64,000 nt of DNA from an uncultured Bacteroidales bacterium. GTDB lineage: Bacteria; Bacteroidota; Bacteroidia; Bacteroidales; Bacteroidaceae. The DNA is taken from positions 17,125 through 81,124 of the forward strand of contig CADCIO010000009.1 in the NCBI GenBank assembly GCA_902801475.1, in the 5' to 3' direction. The position numbers were made by a program, and so were the translations under genes. Below are positions 38,742 to 48,319 of this stretch, piece by piece (the stretch's first letter is position 1; each line of letters starts with the position of its first letter). The notes under the pieces were generated by a model that saw only the letters and a list, made by a program, of their open reading frames with translations, searched no databases and was not told where the DNA came from.

Positions 38742-41700
38742 ATGCAGCACTTCAATAAATACGGAATCGCAGCATTCATGTTCTTCCTTGGAATCGCACT
38801 TCCAGCCGTTGCACAAGAGGAGGTAACAGAGGAGGTAACAGAGGTTGCTGCACCTATCAAAAAGGTTAAGCCAGCGAAGACATACCCAACCATTGACGTG
38901 AAGGGTAAGGTGGTGGATGCTGTTACAGGCGAGCCACTTGCCGGTGTTCGACTCCAGGCTTTCAACAACAAGTATTATACAGCCATGACGGATGAGAATG
39001 GTGAATACACTATTCAAGTTCCCCAATTCGTCACGGCACTCACTGTTCGACTCGAAGGCTACAACCTGACCAATGTGTCTATCAATGGTCGTACAACCGA
39101 TGTAAACGTACGTTTGCAGTCGGATATTCTGAAAGATGATTATACGACCAATGCATCGGCACGCAAGAGTGTGACTGAGATCGACTTTACGAACACGCCA
39201 GCGCTGACCATCGACCAAGAGATACAGACTCGCTTGGGAGCTGATATCAGAAGCATCCAGCGTTCTGCTAATCCTGGTGAAGGTATGGCGATGTTCATCA
39301 ATGGTCTGAACTCGTTGAACTCAAACGCTATGCCACTCGTCGTATTGGATGGTGTGGTGTATGACATGTTGTATGACACAAGGATGCTGCACAATGGTTA
39401 CTTCAATAACCTGTTGCAGGCCATCAACGTGGACGACATCGAGTCCGTGAATGTTCTGAAGAATGGAACTGCCATCTATGGTGCTAAGGCTGCCAATGGC
39501 GTCATCGAAATCAAGACCAAGCGTTGTCACTCAATGGCAACTCGTATCGATGTGAACATCAATACAGGTTTTGAAGTTGCTCCTAAGACGTATGAATTGA
39601 TGAATGCAGGACAGTATCGTTCTTATGCATCAAACCTCTTGCAGACCACTAACACTACGCTGACGGAGTTCAAGTTCTTGCACTCTGAACCAGACTATTA
39701 TTATTATAATGTGTATCATAATAATACTGACTGGAACAAGGAAGTCCACAGAACGGCTTGGACACAGAACTACGGCATTTCTATCCAAGGTGGTGATGAT
39801 ATCGCACAGTATAACCTCTCTGTAGGCTATGGCGATGCTAAGTCAACTCTGAAGAAAAATGATATGCAGCGTTTCAATGTACGTTTCAATACCGACATCG
39901 TGCTGAACAAGTGGTTCTATACCAAGTTCGATGCCAGCTACACGAACGTGACACGTGACTTGCGTAGCGATGGTTGGGCTAACAACCAGCACTTGCAGGC
40001 ATTGGCTTCACCCAGTGCATTGGCTAACATCAAGGCTCCTTTCTTGAGCCCTTACGACTTTGCTACAGACAGAAATGTGACCAACTTCATTGCAGATGCT
40101 GATGATTATCTGAATGAGGTTTGGGGTAATATCAATACATCGAGAGCTCAGCTTGCTAACCCAGTTGCAATCCTTGGAAATGGTGAGGCAAAGAACAAGA
40201 ACCACTCTGATTGTACGATGATTAATGTCTCCATCGCCCCAACATGGGAGCCTACAAATGACTTCTCTTTGACAGAGAAATTCAGCTACACCATCCAGAG
40301 TATGGATGAGGCTTACTTCACCCCAATCATTGGTATGCCTACTTATACACTACCTGGTAACATGGACGCAACAGAGAACTCCAAGTATTCCATGTTCTCG
40401 AAGCACAATGCCGTGTTCTCTGATACGCGTGCTGATTGGAAGATCCTTCCTAATGGTGCTCATCGTGTAGAGGTGTTCGGTGGTGTCCGCTTCATGAATG
40501 ACACATACAGAGCTTCTTATCTGTTGGCAGATGGAACGGGTAGTGATAAGACTCCTAACACGGGTAGCAGAAACCGTAAGATTACGGGTTCTGACACGAA
40601 CTGGAGAACGCTGGCTTACTATGCAAATGCTGATTACAACTACATGGAGAAGTATTATGTATCTGGTCAGTTGTCTATGGAAACATCTTCTCGTTTCGGT
40701 AAGAATGCAGGTATGAAGATGTTTGGTGTAGGTTGGGGTGTATTCCCATCTGTCCAGGGTGCTTGGGTCATTTCCAATGAAGATTGGTTCCCAACGGGAC
40801 ACGGAGTGGATATGTTGAAGATCAATGGAGGTTTCGAGTCTGTGGGTAACGACGCGATGGATAACTCTGCTACACTGACCTATATGTCATCTGAAATGGT
40901 AGGTGGTAGAAGAATCTCTTCTCTTGGTTTGGCAAACATCGGTAGTTCTTCTCTCCAGTGGGAGACTACGAACCGCTTCAATGTGGGTCTGGAAGGTAAC
41001 TTCTTCAACAACCGCTTGAACTTGAGAGCTAACTACTTCTGGTCTAAGACCAACAACTTGATTACTCTGGGTACTTTGGCTTATGTGGCAGGTCTTCCAG
41101 ATTACTTCACCAACGATGGTGCGTTGAAGAATAATGGATTTGATGCTGCTTTCAATGCCAAGGTGCTTGATGGAAGAGATTTCAAGATTGAGTTGGGCGC
41201 AAGCATTGGTCATTATAAGAACAAGTTGACTCGTCTGCCAAAGGGTGTGAACTCTTTCGAGACAAATCTCTATGGTGGTACTGTCCTCTCAGAGGTAGGC
41301 AAGAGCGCTGGTGTCTTCTACGGTTATAAGACAGATGGTGTCTATAAGGATACGCAAGCTGCGAATGATGATGGCAAGTTCATTCGTGACGATGCAGGTA
41401 ATCCTGTTTATTTCGGTGCAGGTGACATAAAGTTCGTGGATAAGGATGGCAATGGTGAAATCAATGAGAACGATCGCTTCGTGATTGGTGACCCCAATCC
41501 AGACATCTATGGTAACATCAGCCTGAAACTTCACTATACGAAGAACTGGACATTGGCTGCTAACTTCAACTATTCTGTGGGCAATGACATTTATAACTAT
41601 GAACGTGCCGTATTGGAAGGCGGTTCTAACTTCGTCAACCAAACTACAGCTGTCGTTCGTAGATGGACCACGGAGGGTCAGGTGACAGATATTCCAAAGG

Positions 41701-41990
41701 CTACTTATTCTGACCCAATGGGTAACAGCCGTTTCTCAGACCGTTGGATTGAGAATGGCTCATATCTGAAGTTGAAGAATGTGACACTGTCATACAAGGT
41801 GCCAATCCAGAATGAGTACATTCAAGGTATGACCGTTTGGTTTGCAGCGAACAACCTCTTCACGCTGACAAAGTATCTGGGTCCAGATCCAGAACTCTCT
41901 TGTGGCAACAGTGTTTTGTATCAGGGCATAGATGCTGGCTATCTGTCATCAGGTCGCAGCTTCCATCTTGGTGTTAAGATTAACCTCTAA
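38742..41990 (+). CDS. SusC-family TonB-dependent outer-membrane transporter (second pair)
   Basis: A 1082-residue SusC-type receptor. Signal peptide 1-25 (LGIALPAVAQ), then a short acidic EEVTEEVTEV repeat, a carboxypeptidase-regulatory-like domain at about 45-125 (DVKGKVVDAVTGEPLAGVRL), the plug at about 140-265 (MPLVVLDGVVYDM, YGAKAANGVIEIKTKR) and the barrel ending HLGVKINL. A DxDGNGEINENDR loop near residue 905 (residues KFVDKDGNGEINENDRF) resembles a calcium-binding loop common in these proteins. It is clearly diverged from the first SusC, so the two pairs probably take different ligands or different lengths of one ligand. Confidence 0.95.
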   Translation: MQHFNKYGIAAFMFFLGIALPAVAQEEVTEEVTEVAAPIKKVKPAKTYPTIDVKGKVVDAVTGEPLAGVRLQAFNNKYYTAMTDENGEYTIQVPQFVTALTVRLEGYNLTNVSINGRTTDVNVRLQSDILKDDYTTNASARKSVTEIDFTNTPALTIDQEIQTRLGADIRSIQRSANPGEGMAMFINGLNSLNSNAMPLVVLDGVVYDMLYDTRMLHNGYFNNLLQAINVDDIESVNVLKNGTAIYGAKAANGVIEIKTKRCHSMATRIDVNINTGFEVAPKTYELMNAGQYRSYASNLLQTTNTTLTEFKFLHSEPDYYYYNVYHNNTDWNKEVHRTAWTQNYGISIQGGDDIAQYNLSVGYGDAKSTLKKNDMQRFNVRFNTDIVLNKWFYTKFDASYTNVTRDLRSDGWANNQHLQALASPSALANIKAPFLSPYDFATDRNVTNFIADADDYLNEVWGNINTSRAQLANPVAILGNGEAKNKNHSDCTMINVSIAPTWEPTNDFSLTEKFSYTIQSMDEAYFTPIIGMPTYTLPGNMDATENSKYSMFSKHNAVFSDTRADWKILPNGAHRVEVFGGVRFMNDTYRASYLLADGTGSDKTPNTGSRNRKITGSDTNWRTLAYYANADYNYMEKYYVSGQLSMETSSRFGKNAGMKMFGVGWGVFPSVQGAWVISNEDWFPTGHGVDMLKINGGFESVGNDAMDNSATLTYMSSEMVGGRRISSLGLANIGSSSLQWETTNRFNVGLEGNFFNNRLNLRANYFWSKTNNLITLGTLAYVAGLPDYFTNDGALKNNGFDAAFNAKVLDGRDFKIELGASIGHYKNKLTRLPKGVNSFETNLYGGTVLSEVGKSAGVFYGYKTDGVYKDTQAANDDGKFIRDDAGNPVYFGAGDIKFVDKDGNGEINENDRFVIGDPNPDIYGNISLKLHYTKNWTLAANFNYSVGNDIYNYERAVLEGGSNFVNQTTAVVRRWTTEGQVTDIPKATYSDPMGNSRFSDRWIENGSYLKLKNVTLSYKVPIQNEYIQGMTVWFAANNLFTLTKYLGPDPELSCGNSVLYQGIDAGYLSSGRSFHLGVKINL

Positions 41991-42002
41991 TTTGTATCAA
42001 TC

Positions 42003-44114
42003 ATGAAAATGAAATCTATTATAAAATGTGGCTTGATTTTGCTTGGACTCGGAACAGCCACAGTGTCATGCGAGGACATGTTTACAGCAGATAACACGCT
42101 GGTGACTACAAATCTCGCTCCACAAGACACACTTTATCAGATGATGGGCATTGTTAAGCGTATGCAGAAATTGGCAGACCGTACAGTGCTGTTGGGTGAG
42201 GTGAGAGCCGACCTTGTTGACGTGGATCCAATCCATGCATCGGCAGACATCCAAGAGCTTGCTGCGAACAATGTGTCTGCAACGAACATCTATAACCAGC
42301 CTGCCGATTATTATGCTGTCATCAACAGTTGTAACATTTATCTCGCATACGTTGACTCTTTGCGCAATTCTCAGGGAACTCGTAAGTATTACGAGAAGGA
42401 AATCCTTGCTGCAAAGTGCTTCCGTGCATGGTGCTATCTTGAGTTGATCAAGAACTATGGCGAGGTACCTTACGTTCGTACGCCTGTGCTAACCTCAGAC
42501 GAGGCGGAAGATATTGTGGCATCGGGCAAGAAGGAAGGTCTGGTGACGATTGTGACCGATATGATCAACGACTTGAGCAACTTCCGCATGGATGAGAACA
42601 ACGACTTGCGTCAGGGTTATGGTAATGCATCGTTCGGTAGCGTTCGTGTTCGTGACGTGTTCATTCCTGTTCGTGCCATGTTGGCAGAGCTGTATTTGTG
42701 GCGTGCTTCCTACACGGGTAGTGAAGCGGATTACAAGAATGCCATCTGTATGTACCACGACTACTTCACTTTCCCTGGTGAGGAAATTAACACTGGAGGA
42801 GGTTCTGCAGAATGGGGTTCTCGTGACGCTCAGAGACCAGCTTCTACCAGTTATGCAAGCTACTATTTCTTGGATGAAACGGAATGTGCAGGTGTACTTC
42901 CATTGGAGACTTCAGAATATTATGGAACAGTTTCAAAGTTGAGAAATGTGTTCTGCTCCCTCGACTCCAACAACTATTACCCTGCAGTGATGGCTTCACA
43001 GCGTGCCAAGGACATTTCCAACTCTCAGGACTATTGTCAGTTGATTCTTTACACGAATGCTCGTCCTGAGATATATTATCGTGAGCATGATCCTAACCTC
43101 TATTCTGAGTACATGACCATGGAGGGCGACCTTCGCTTGTATGCTGTTTCGGATGGTCCAGACAACGTGAAGGACAACTCATCCAACAGCCGCGAGAATA
43201 GCAGTTACAATAACATGTATTTCCTGAATAGAAAGTATGGTACGACGACGGATGGCTCAAACCATTTGCCTTTCATTCCTTTCTTCCGTAACAACATTCT
43301 TTATCTGCACTTTGCAGAGGCATTGAACCGTGCTGGTTTCCCTGAGACAGCGTTCGCTATCTTGAAGTATGGTCTTTCTTACTACACAATTGGCGATCCA
43401 GAGAAGAGGGTCATTTCACAGGATGAGTTTGATCGTCTTTGCGAGATTACTTCAAAGGGCTTCACCGTTCAAGAAGCTAAGTACACGGATGATGAACTTA
43501 AAAAGAAGACAACAGGTACCGCTGTTATCTGGAACTCAAGTGTATTCGGAACTTATAACATCGTTCCTCTGGATCAGATGGGCCCAACCCTGACGATTGA
43601 AGGTGGTGACTATATTCAGAGAGGTATTCACTCTTTGGGTAGCGGTGACACAGAATACAATGAGAAGTACTACCTGGATGACGAAGACACTAAGAAGGGG
43701 CTGAAGACTTATGTGGAGGATATCGAACTTGAAGAAGTTCCACGTCTGAGCAAGAACTCTACTCATGAGGATTCTGTTGAGTATGACCGCGTCATTGAGT
43801 ATAATGCATGGGCTGACTCTGTGAACATTGCACGTAAGGATAGCGTTGATACTTACAATGCTGAGTATCTGGCATCTTCTGATGTTCGCGCTAAGCGTCA
43901 GGCTCACGTCGCTCAGCTCATTCTCGACGAGGAGGCATTGGAAGGTGTCTTCGAGGGCCTGCGTTTCTATGACATCATGCGTTATCAGATGCAGGAGAAG
44001 GGTGGTGCCTCTTTGGGTACAACCATTACAATGCCTGCTTACATTGAAGAGAAGTATGGTACGACCACTAAGATGGCGGGCAAGCCATGGTTCCTCACGC
44101 TACCGGACAAGTGA
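42003..44114 (+). CDS. SusD-family surface lipoprotein (second pair)
   Basis: A 703-residue SusD-like lipoprotein, lipobox ending at C23 (ATVSC) followed by Glu-Asp. SusD/RagB marks: helical repeats with AAKCFRAWCYLELIKNYGEV, VFIPVRAMLAELYLWRAS and the C-terminal LILDEEALEGVFEGLRFYDI. It has a longer C-terminal third than most, with a charged region (EDTKKGLKTYVEDIELEEV) not assigned to a known domain. Located 12 nt after its susC and the last gene of the operon; a terminator follows 28 nt later. Confidence 0.94.
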   Translation: MKMKSIIKCGLILLGLGTATVSCEDMFTADNTLVTTNLAPQDTLYQMMGIVKRMQKLADRTVLLGEVRADLVDVDPIHASADIQELAANNVSATNIYNQPADYYAVINSCNIYLAYVDSLRNSQGTRKYYEKEILAAKCFRAWCYLELIKNYGEVPYVRTPVLTSDEAEDIVASGKKEGLVTIVTDMINDLSNFRMDENNDLRQGYGNASFGSVRVRDVFIPVRAMLAELYLWRASYTGSEADYKNAICMYHDYFTFPGEEINTGGGSAEWGSRDAQRPASTSYASYYFLDETECAGVLPLETSEYYGTVSKLRNVFCSLDSNNYYPAVMASQRAKDISNSQDYCQLILYTNARPEIYYREHDPNLYSEYMTMEGDLRLYAVSDGPDNVKDNSSNSRENSSYNNMYFLNRKYGTTTDGSNHLPFIPFFRNNILYLHFAEALNRAGFPETAFAILKYGLSYYTIGDPEKRVISQDEFDRLCEITSKGFTVQEAKYTDDELKKKTTGTAVIWNSSVFGTYNIVPLDQMGPTLTIEGGDYIQRGIHSLGSGDTEYNEKYYLDDEDTKKGLKTYVEDIELEEVPRLSKNSTHEDSVEYDRVIEYNAWADSVNIARKDSVDTYNAEYLASSDVRAKRQAHVAQLILDEEALEGVFEGLRFYDIMRYQMQEKGGASLGTTITMPAYIEEKYGTTTKMAGKPWFLTLPDK

Positions 44115-44141
44115 TGTGATTTGAATCACTTACATGATAAA

Positions 44142-44180
44142 GGGGTTATGCCGAGCATTGGTATAGCCCCTTTTCTTTTT
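44142..44180 (+). terminator. Terminator of the FAS1-SusCD operon
   Basis: An 11-bp stem with two G-U pairs (GGGGTTATGCC with GGTATAGCCCC) around a 7-nt loop, followed by TTTTCTTTTT. Confidence 0.85.
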
Positions 44181-44203
44181 CTGTGCTATTTTATGGCATT
44201 CCT

Positions 44204-44234
44204 TTTGTGAGGTCAGATATTTTGTGTACCTTTG
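44204..44234 (+). promoter_or_regulatory. Promoter of the receiver/PPDK-like gene
   Basis: TTTG (44204-44207), 19 nt, TACCTTTG (44227-44234). A GTG at 44224 in frame with the gene overlaps this box, so the ATG at 44266 is taken as the start. Confidence 0.85.
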
Positions 44235-44265
44235 CAAGCAGAAACATCATGTTGCAGTCTTCATT

Positions 44266-47250
44266 ATGGCAAATGTCGAGAACAAGTATCCTACACTCCG
44301 TGAAACCAAATTTGTGGATTTGATGCAGAAGCGCGTGTTCAACGTGCTGATTATCGCAAATCCCTACGATGCGTTTATGCTGGAAGATGACGGACGTGTG
44401 GATGAAAAGATTTTTGATGAGTATGCGAAGTTGGGTCTGCGTTATCCCCCTCGGTTCTTCCGTGCTGCCTCTCAGGAGGATGCGGCAGGGCTGATTGGCA
44501 GGACGAAGTTTGATCTGGTCATTTGTATGCCAGGAACGGCTAATAATGATGTGTTCGATATTGCTCGAGGCATCAAGACTGAGTTCCCGACACTCCCCAT
44601 TGTGGTGCTCACTCCCTTCTCGCATGGCATCACGCGCCGTATGGAGAATGAAGATCTGAGTGTGTTCGAATATGTGTTCTGCTGGTTGGGTAATACGGAA
44701 TTGTTGCTGTCCATCATCAAACTGATTGAGGATAAGATGAATCTGGATAACGACTTGGCAGCAGGTGTGCAGATGATTCTTGTGGTTGAGGACAGCATCC
44801 GTTTCTATTCTTCCTTGCTTCCTAATCTCTATCAGTTTGTCTTGCAACAGAGTCTGGAGTTTGCCACAGAAGCGCTGAACTCTCAGTTGGAGATGTTGCG
44901 TATGCGTGGACGCTCCAAGATTGTCTTGGCACGTTCCTACGAAGAAGCATGGGCGCTCTATTCTAAATATAGCGACAATGTCCTGGGCGTCATCAGCGAT
45001 TGCCGTTTCCCGATGCTTGCTGATAGCAAGGAGAAGGATGAACTGGCAGGATTTAAGTTGCTGAGTGCTATTCGTGAGGTGGATGAGTATGTGCCTTTGG
45101 TGCTCAACTCCAGCGAGAGCGACAAGAAACCTTATGCCGACAAGTGCAAGGCTGCCTTCATCGACAAGAACTCCAAGATGATCAATCAGGATCTCAAGGA
45201 TTTGATGACCAAACATTTTGGTTTTGGCGATTTCATCTTCCGCAATCCAGACACGATGGAGGAGATAGGACGCGTACACAACTTGAAGGAGTTGCAGGAC
45301 AACATCTTCACTTTGCCGGCAGACTCGCTCAGCTACCACTTGCGCCATAATAATGTCTCTCGATGGTTGGCTTCACGTGCCATCTTCCCTGTGGCTGAGT
45401 TCCTGAAGAAGATAACGTGGAAGGTGGAGACAGATGTGGATGCCCATCGTCAGTATATCTTCGATGCCATTGTCAGCTATCGAAAGATGAAAAATCAGGG
45501 TGTGGTGGCCATCTTCCATCGCGACCGCTTCGACAGTTACAGCCAGTTTGCTCGCATTGGTGAGGGCTCTTTGGGTGGAAAGGGTAGAGGCTTGGCTTTC
45601 CTCGATAACATCATCAAGCGTCGTACAGATCTCAATGAGTTTGAGAATGCTACTGTGCAGATTCCCAAGACGGTGGTGCTTTGTACAGACATCTTTGACC
45701 GTTTCATGGAGTCGAACGGACTCTATGAGGTGGCGCTCTCAGATATTTCCGACGAAGAGATTCTCCAGCACTTCCTGCATGGACGATTGCCGGAGGAATT
45801 GGCGGATGACCTCATGTCCTTCATGGATGTGGTCAATGGCCCTGTTGCCATCCGTTCCTCTTCTTTGTTGGAAGACAGCCACTATCAGCCTTTCGCTGGC
45901 ATTTATTCCACCTATATGATTCCACGTGCCAATGACAAGTACGTGCGTCTGGAGATGCTGTCCAATGCCATCAAGAGCGTCTATGCCAGCGTGTTCTATC
46001 GGGCATCGAAAGATTATATGGTGGCCACTTCCAACGTCATCGACCAAGAGAAAATGGCAGTCATCCTTCAAGAGGTGGTCGGTCAGAAGTACGAGAGTGG
46101 CTTCTATCCCACCATTTCAGGTGTGGGACGTAGCATCAACTACTATCCCATTGGGGATGAGACTGCCGATGAGGGTGTAGTGGAACTGGCGCTTGGATTG
46201 GGAAAGTACATCGTGGATGGAGGTCTCTGTCTGCGTGTCTGTCCTCATCATCCTGATAAGGTGTTGCAGACAAGTGAGATGGAGATTGCCTTGAGGGAAA
46301 CGCAGACAAAGTTCTATGCGTTGGATGTGGAGACGAACGAGAAGGACGAGGCGGATAGGGCACCTTTGGCATTCCAGGTGGATGATGCCTTCAACCTCAA
46401 GAAGGTGACCGTTCGCGATGCCGATCACGATGGCTCTCTCAAGTGGATTGTTTCTACGTTTGACCCTTATGACCAATGCATTTACGATGGCTACTATGAG
46501 GGAAAGAATCGCAAGATCATCTCCTTCTCTGGTGTGTTGCAGAATGGCGTGTTCCCATTGCCGGAACTCCTGCAGAAGGTGCTGTTCTATGGACAGAAGG
46601 AGATGGCGCGTCCTGTGGAAATTGAGTTTGCTGTCAATCTTCATGATGACAAGACAGGCGAGTTCTATCTCTTGCAGATTCGTCCGATGGTGGATAACCA
46701 GATGCAATTGGATGAGGACATCACGCTGATTGCGGATGATGCTTGTTTGCTTCGTAGCCATAACGCCATTGGTCATGGTATTGTCAATGATGTCTTGGAT
46801 GTGGTATATGTCAAGACCGACGATTATAGTGCTTCCAACAACCCCACGATTGCTGAGGAAATCGAGCGCATGAATCGTGGTTTCCTGCAACGGGGCGAGA
46901 ACTATGTGTTGGTGGGACCGGGACGATGGGGTTCCAGCGATCCTTGGTTGGGCATTCCTGTCAAGTGGCCGAATATCTCAGCTGCCAAAGTCATTGTGGA
47001 GGCCGGTCTTCGCAACTTCCGTGTGGATCCCAGTCAGGGTACGCATTTCTTCCAGAATCTGACCAGCATGGGTGTAGGCTACTTCACCATCAACGATTTT
47101 ATGGGCGATGGCATCTACAACCAGCCCATTCTCAATGCCCTTCCTGCCGTTGAGGAGACGGAGCATGTGCGTCATGTCCGTTTCGAACAACCGATTGTCA
47201 TCAAGATTGACGGCATGAAGAAAGAGGGCATCGTCCTCCTGCCCAATTAA
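44266..47250 (+). CDS. Receiver-domain / pyruvate-phosphate-dikinase-like (PEP/pyruvate-binding) protein
   Basis: A 994-residue cytoplasmic protein. Residues about 20-155 are a degenerate receiver-like fold; about 168-330 a second receiver with all canonical residues: E175-D176 (ILVVEDS), phospho-acceptor-type D245 (GVISDCRFP), S282 and K301. From about 420 comes a PPDK/PEP-synthase N-terminal ATP-grasp domain (GEGSLGGKGRGLAFL, NGPVAIRSSSLLEDS, Q-L-R-P-M-type end VLQIRPMVDN read as LLQIRPMV). The swivelling phosphohistidine domain (G-x-x-S-H-A) and PEP-binding barrel of true PpsA are absent. The end has GPGRWGSSDPWLGIPVKW. Databases name such Bacteroidetes proteins after the ATP-binding domain; the reaction is unknown. 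A regulated kinase or phosphotransferase is my inference. Confidence 0.8.
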   Translation: MANVENKYPTLRETKFVDLMQKRVFNVLIIANPYDAFMLEDDGRVDEKIFDEYAKLGLRYPPRFFRAASQEDAAGLIGRTKFDLVICMPGTANNDVFDIARGIKTEFPTLPIVVLTPFSHGITRRMENEDLSVFEYVFCWLGNTELLLSIIKLIEDKMNLDNDLAAGVQMILVVEDSIRFYSSLLPNLYQFVLQQSLEFATEALNSQLEMLRMRGRSKIVLARSYEEAWALYSKYSDNVLGVISDCRFPMLADSKEKDELAGFKLLSAIREVDEYVPLVLNSSESDKKPYADKCKAAFIDKNSKMINQDLKDLMTKHFGFGDFIFRNPDTMEEIGRVHNLKELQDNIFTLPADSLSYHLRHNNVSRWLASRAIFPVAEFLKKITWKVETDVDAHRQYIFDAIVSYRKMKNQGVVAIFHRDRFDSYSQFARIGEGSLGGKGRGLAFLDNIIKRRTDLNEFENATVQIPKTVVLCTDIFDRFMESNGLYEVALSDISDEEILQHFLHGRLPEELADDLMSFMDVVNGPVAIRSSSLLEDSHYQPFAGIYSTYMIPRANDKYVRLEMLSNAIKSVYASVFYRASKDYMVATSNVIDQEKMAVILQEVVGQKYESGFYPTISGVGRSINYYPIGDETADEGVVELALGLGKYIVDGGLCLRVCPHHPDKVLQTSEMEIALRETQTKFYALDVETNEKDEADRAPLAFQVDDAFNLKKVTVRDADHDGSLKWIVSTFDPYDQCIYDGYYEGKNRKIISFSGVLQNGVFPLPELLQKVLFYGQKEMARPVEIEFAVNLHDDKTGEFYLLQIRPMVDNQMQLDEDITLIADDACLLRSHNAIGHGIVNDVLDVVYVKTDDYSASNNPTIAEEIERMNRGFLQRGENYVLVGPGRWGSSDPWLGIPVKWPNISAAKVIVEAGLRNFRVDPSQGTHFFQNLTSMGVGYFTINDFMGDGIYNQPILNALPAVEETEHVRHVRFEQPIVIKIDGMKKEGIVLLPN

Positions 47251-47251
47251 C

Positions 47252-47293
47252 TGTCAATTGTCAACTGTCAACTCTCAACTGTCAACTCTCAAC
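47252..47293. repeat. Heptanucleotide tandem repeat, 6 units
   Basis: Six consecutive 7-nt units (TGTCAAT, TGTCAAC twice, TCTCAAC, TGTCAAC, TCTCAAC) fill exactly the gap between the stop codons of the PPDK-like gene and the convergent NAD kinase gene. Confidence 0.85.
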
Positions 47294-48177
47294 TACCCTC
47301 TGCTGTCTGCTCCCCACATCATCTTCTTTCTTAATGTGGAGAAGAAGCTTTGACCCTGTCGTGTCACCACCTTTACGCTGTATGGTGCCTTTCTGATGCG
47401 CAGGTGGATGTTGTCGGGATAGCTCTGGCTACGTCCGTCAAGCGAGATGAGGAAGCTGTGACTGCGGCTCTCCACACGAAGAGAGATTTCGCTGTTGTCG
47501 CACAACACCAAGGGGCGCATGTTCAAGCTGTGTGGAGCCACAGGCGTGAGACTGATGGTGTCGCTTTGAGGTACGATAATAGGACCGCCCACACTCAGCG
47601 AATAGGCTGTACTTCCAGTAGGAGTGCCGATGATGAGTCCGTCTGCCTGATACGTCGTCAGGTACTCATCATTGATGTCCGTATGGATGGAAATCATGGA
47701 GGAGATGTCGTGCTTCAGGATGGCAATCTCGTTCAGCGCAAAAGGGTAATTCTTCAGTTCCATCTCGTCGCAGGAGATGTTCAGTACGCTGTGTGCCTCT
47801 ACGCCAAAGTTCCCTCCATAGATGTCCGCCATCGTCTCTTCGATATGGTCGGGCGAGAAACTTGCCAAAAAGCCCAGCCTGCCAGTATTGATGCCGATGA
47901 TGGGGATTTCTTTGTCTCCCACGCGGCTTGCCACATCCAGGAAGGTGCCGTCGCCACCCATGCACACCACGTAATCAGCCGAGAACTGGTTGTCCTTGAT
48001 GATCTCACATTCAGGCACATGAATCTTCATGTTGTCACGCAGGAAGAAATAAAACTGTTCAGGCATAGCAATCTCCGCCTTTCTTTCTGTGGCGATGGCG
48101 AAGAATTTTTGCACGGCAGCACTCTTCCGCTCCTGATGAATGTTCCCAAAGAGGGCAAACTTGAGCTTTTTAGTCAT
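47293..48177 (-). CDS. nadK: NAD kinase
   Basis: NAD kinase, 294 residues, phosphorylates NAD to NADP using ATP or another phosphate donor; cytoplasmic. The GGDGT motif (VVCMGGDGTFLDVA), the conserved GINTGRLGFLASF, the LNEIAI segment and TPTGSTAYSLSVGGPI are all present. It is transcribed away from exbB; its stop codon touches a heptamer repeat tract. Its promoter is a TACCTTTG on the minus strand at 48238-48231. Confidence 0.97.
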   Translation of the reverse strand: MTKKLKFALFGNIHQERKSAAVQKFFAIATERKAEIAMPEQFYFFLRDNMKIHVPECEIIKDNQFSADYVVCMGGDGTFLDVASRVGDKEIPIIGINTGRLGFLASFSPDHIEETMADIYGGNFGVEAHSVLNISCDEMELKNYPFALNEIAILKHDISSMISIHTDINDEYLTTYQADGLIIGTPTGSTAYSLSVGGPIIVPQSDTISLTPVAPHSLNMRPLVLCDNSEISLRVESRSHSFLISLDGRSQSYPDNIHLRIRKAPYSVKVVTRQGQSFFSTLRKKMMWGADSRG

Positions 48178-48192
48178 ATTTAAGAGTTTTTA

Positions 48193-48238
48193 TTTGTCTT
48201 GTGTGTGGAAAAAGTCGTACTTTTGCAGTGCAAAGGTA
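48193..48238 (+). promoter_or_regulatory. Face-to-face promoters of exbB (+) and nadK (-)
   Basis: Plus strand: TTTG (48193-48196), 21 nt, TACTTTTG (48218-48225) toward exbB. Minus strand: TACCTTTG (48238-48231) toward nadK, with a weak -33. The two -7 boxes point at each other with only 5 nt between them, so the two polymerases could not occupy both sites at once. Confidence 0.65.
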
Positions 48239-48319
48239 CATTTTTAATTTGAGAAATAGTGCCTTGGAGGAAGAAAAGTGACTTCTAATAGATAATTGAT
48301 ACTAATTTACTGAAACATT

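Noticed and set aside
44224..44265. GTG start 14 codons upstream for the PPDK-like gene
   Set aside because: It overlaps the -7 box TACCTTTG.
44191..45348. 385-codon minus-strand open frame
   Set aside because: Antisense to the receiver part of the PPDK-like gene and crosses its promoter.
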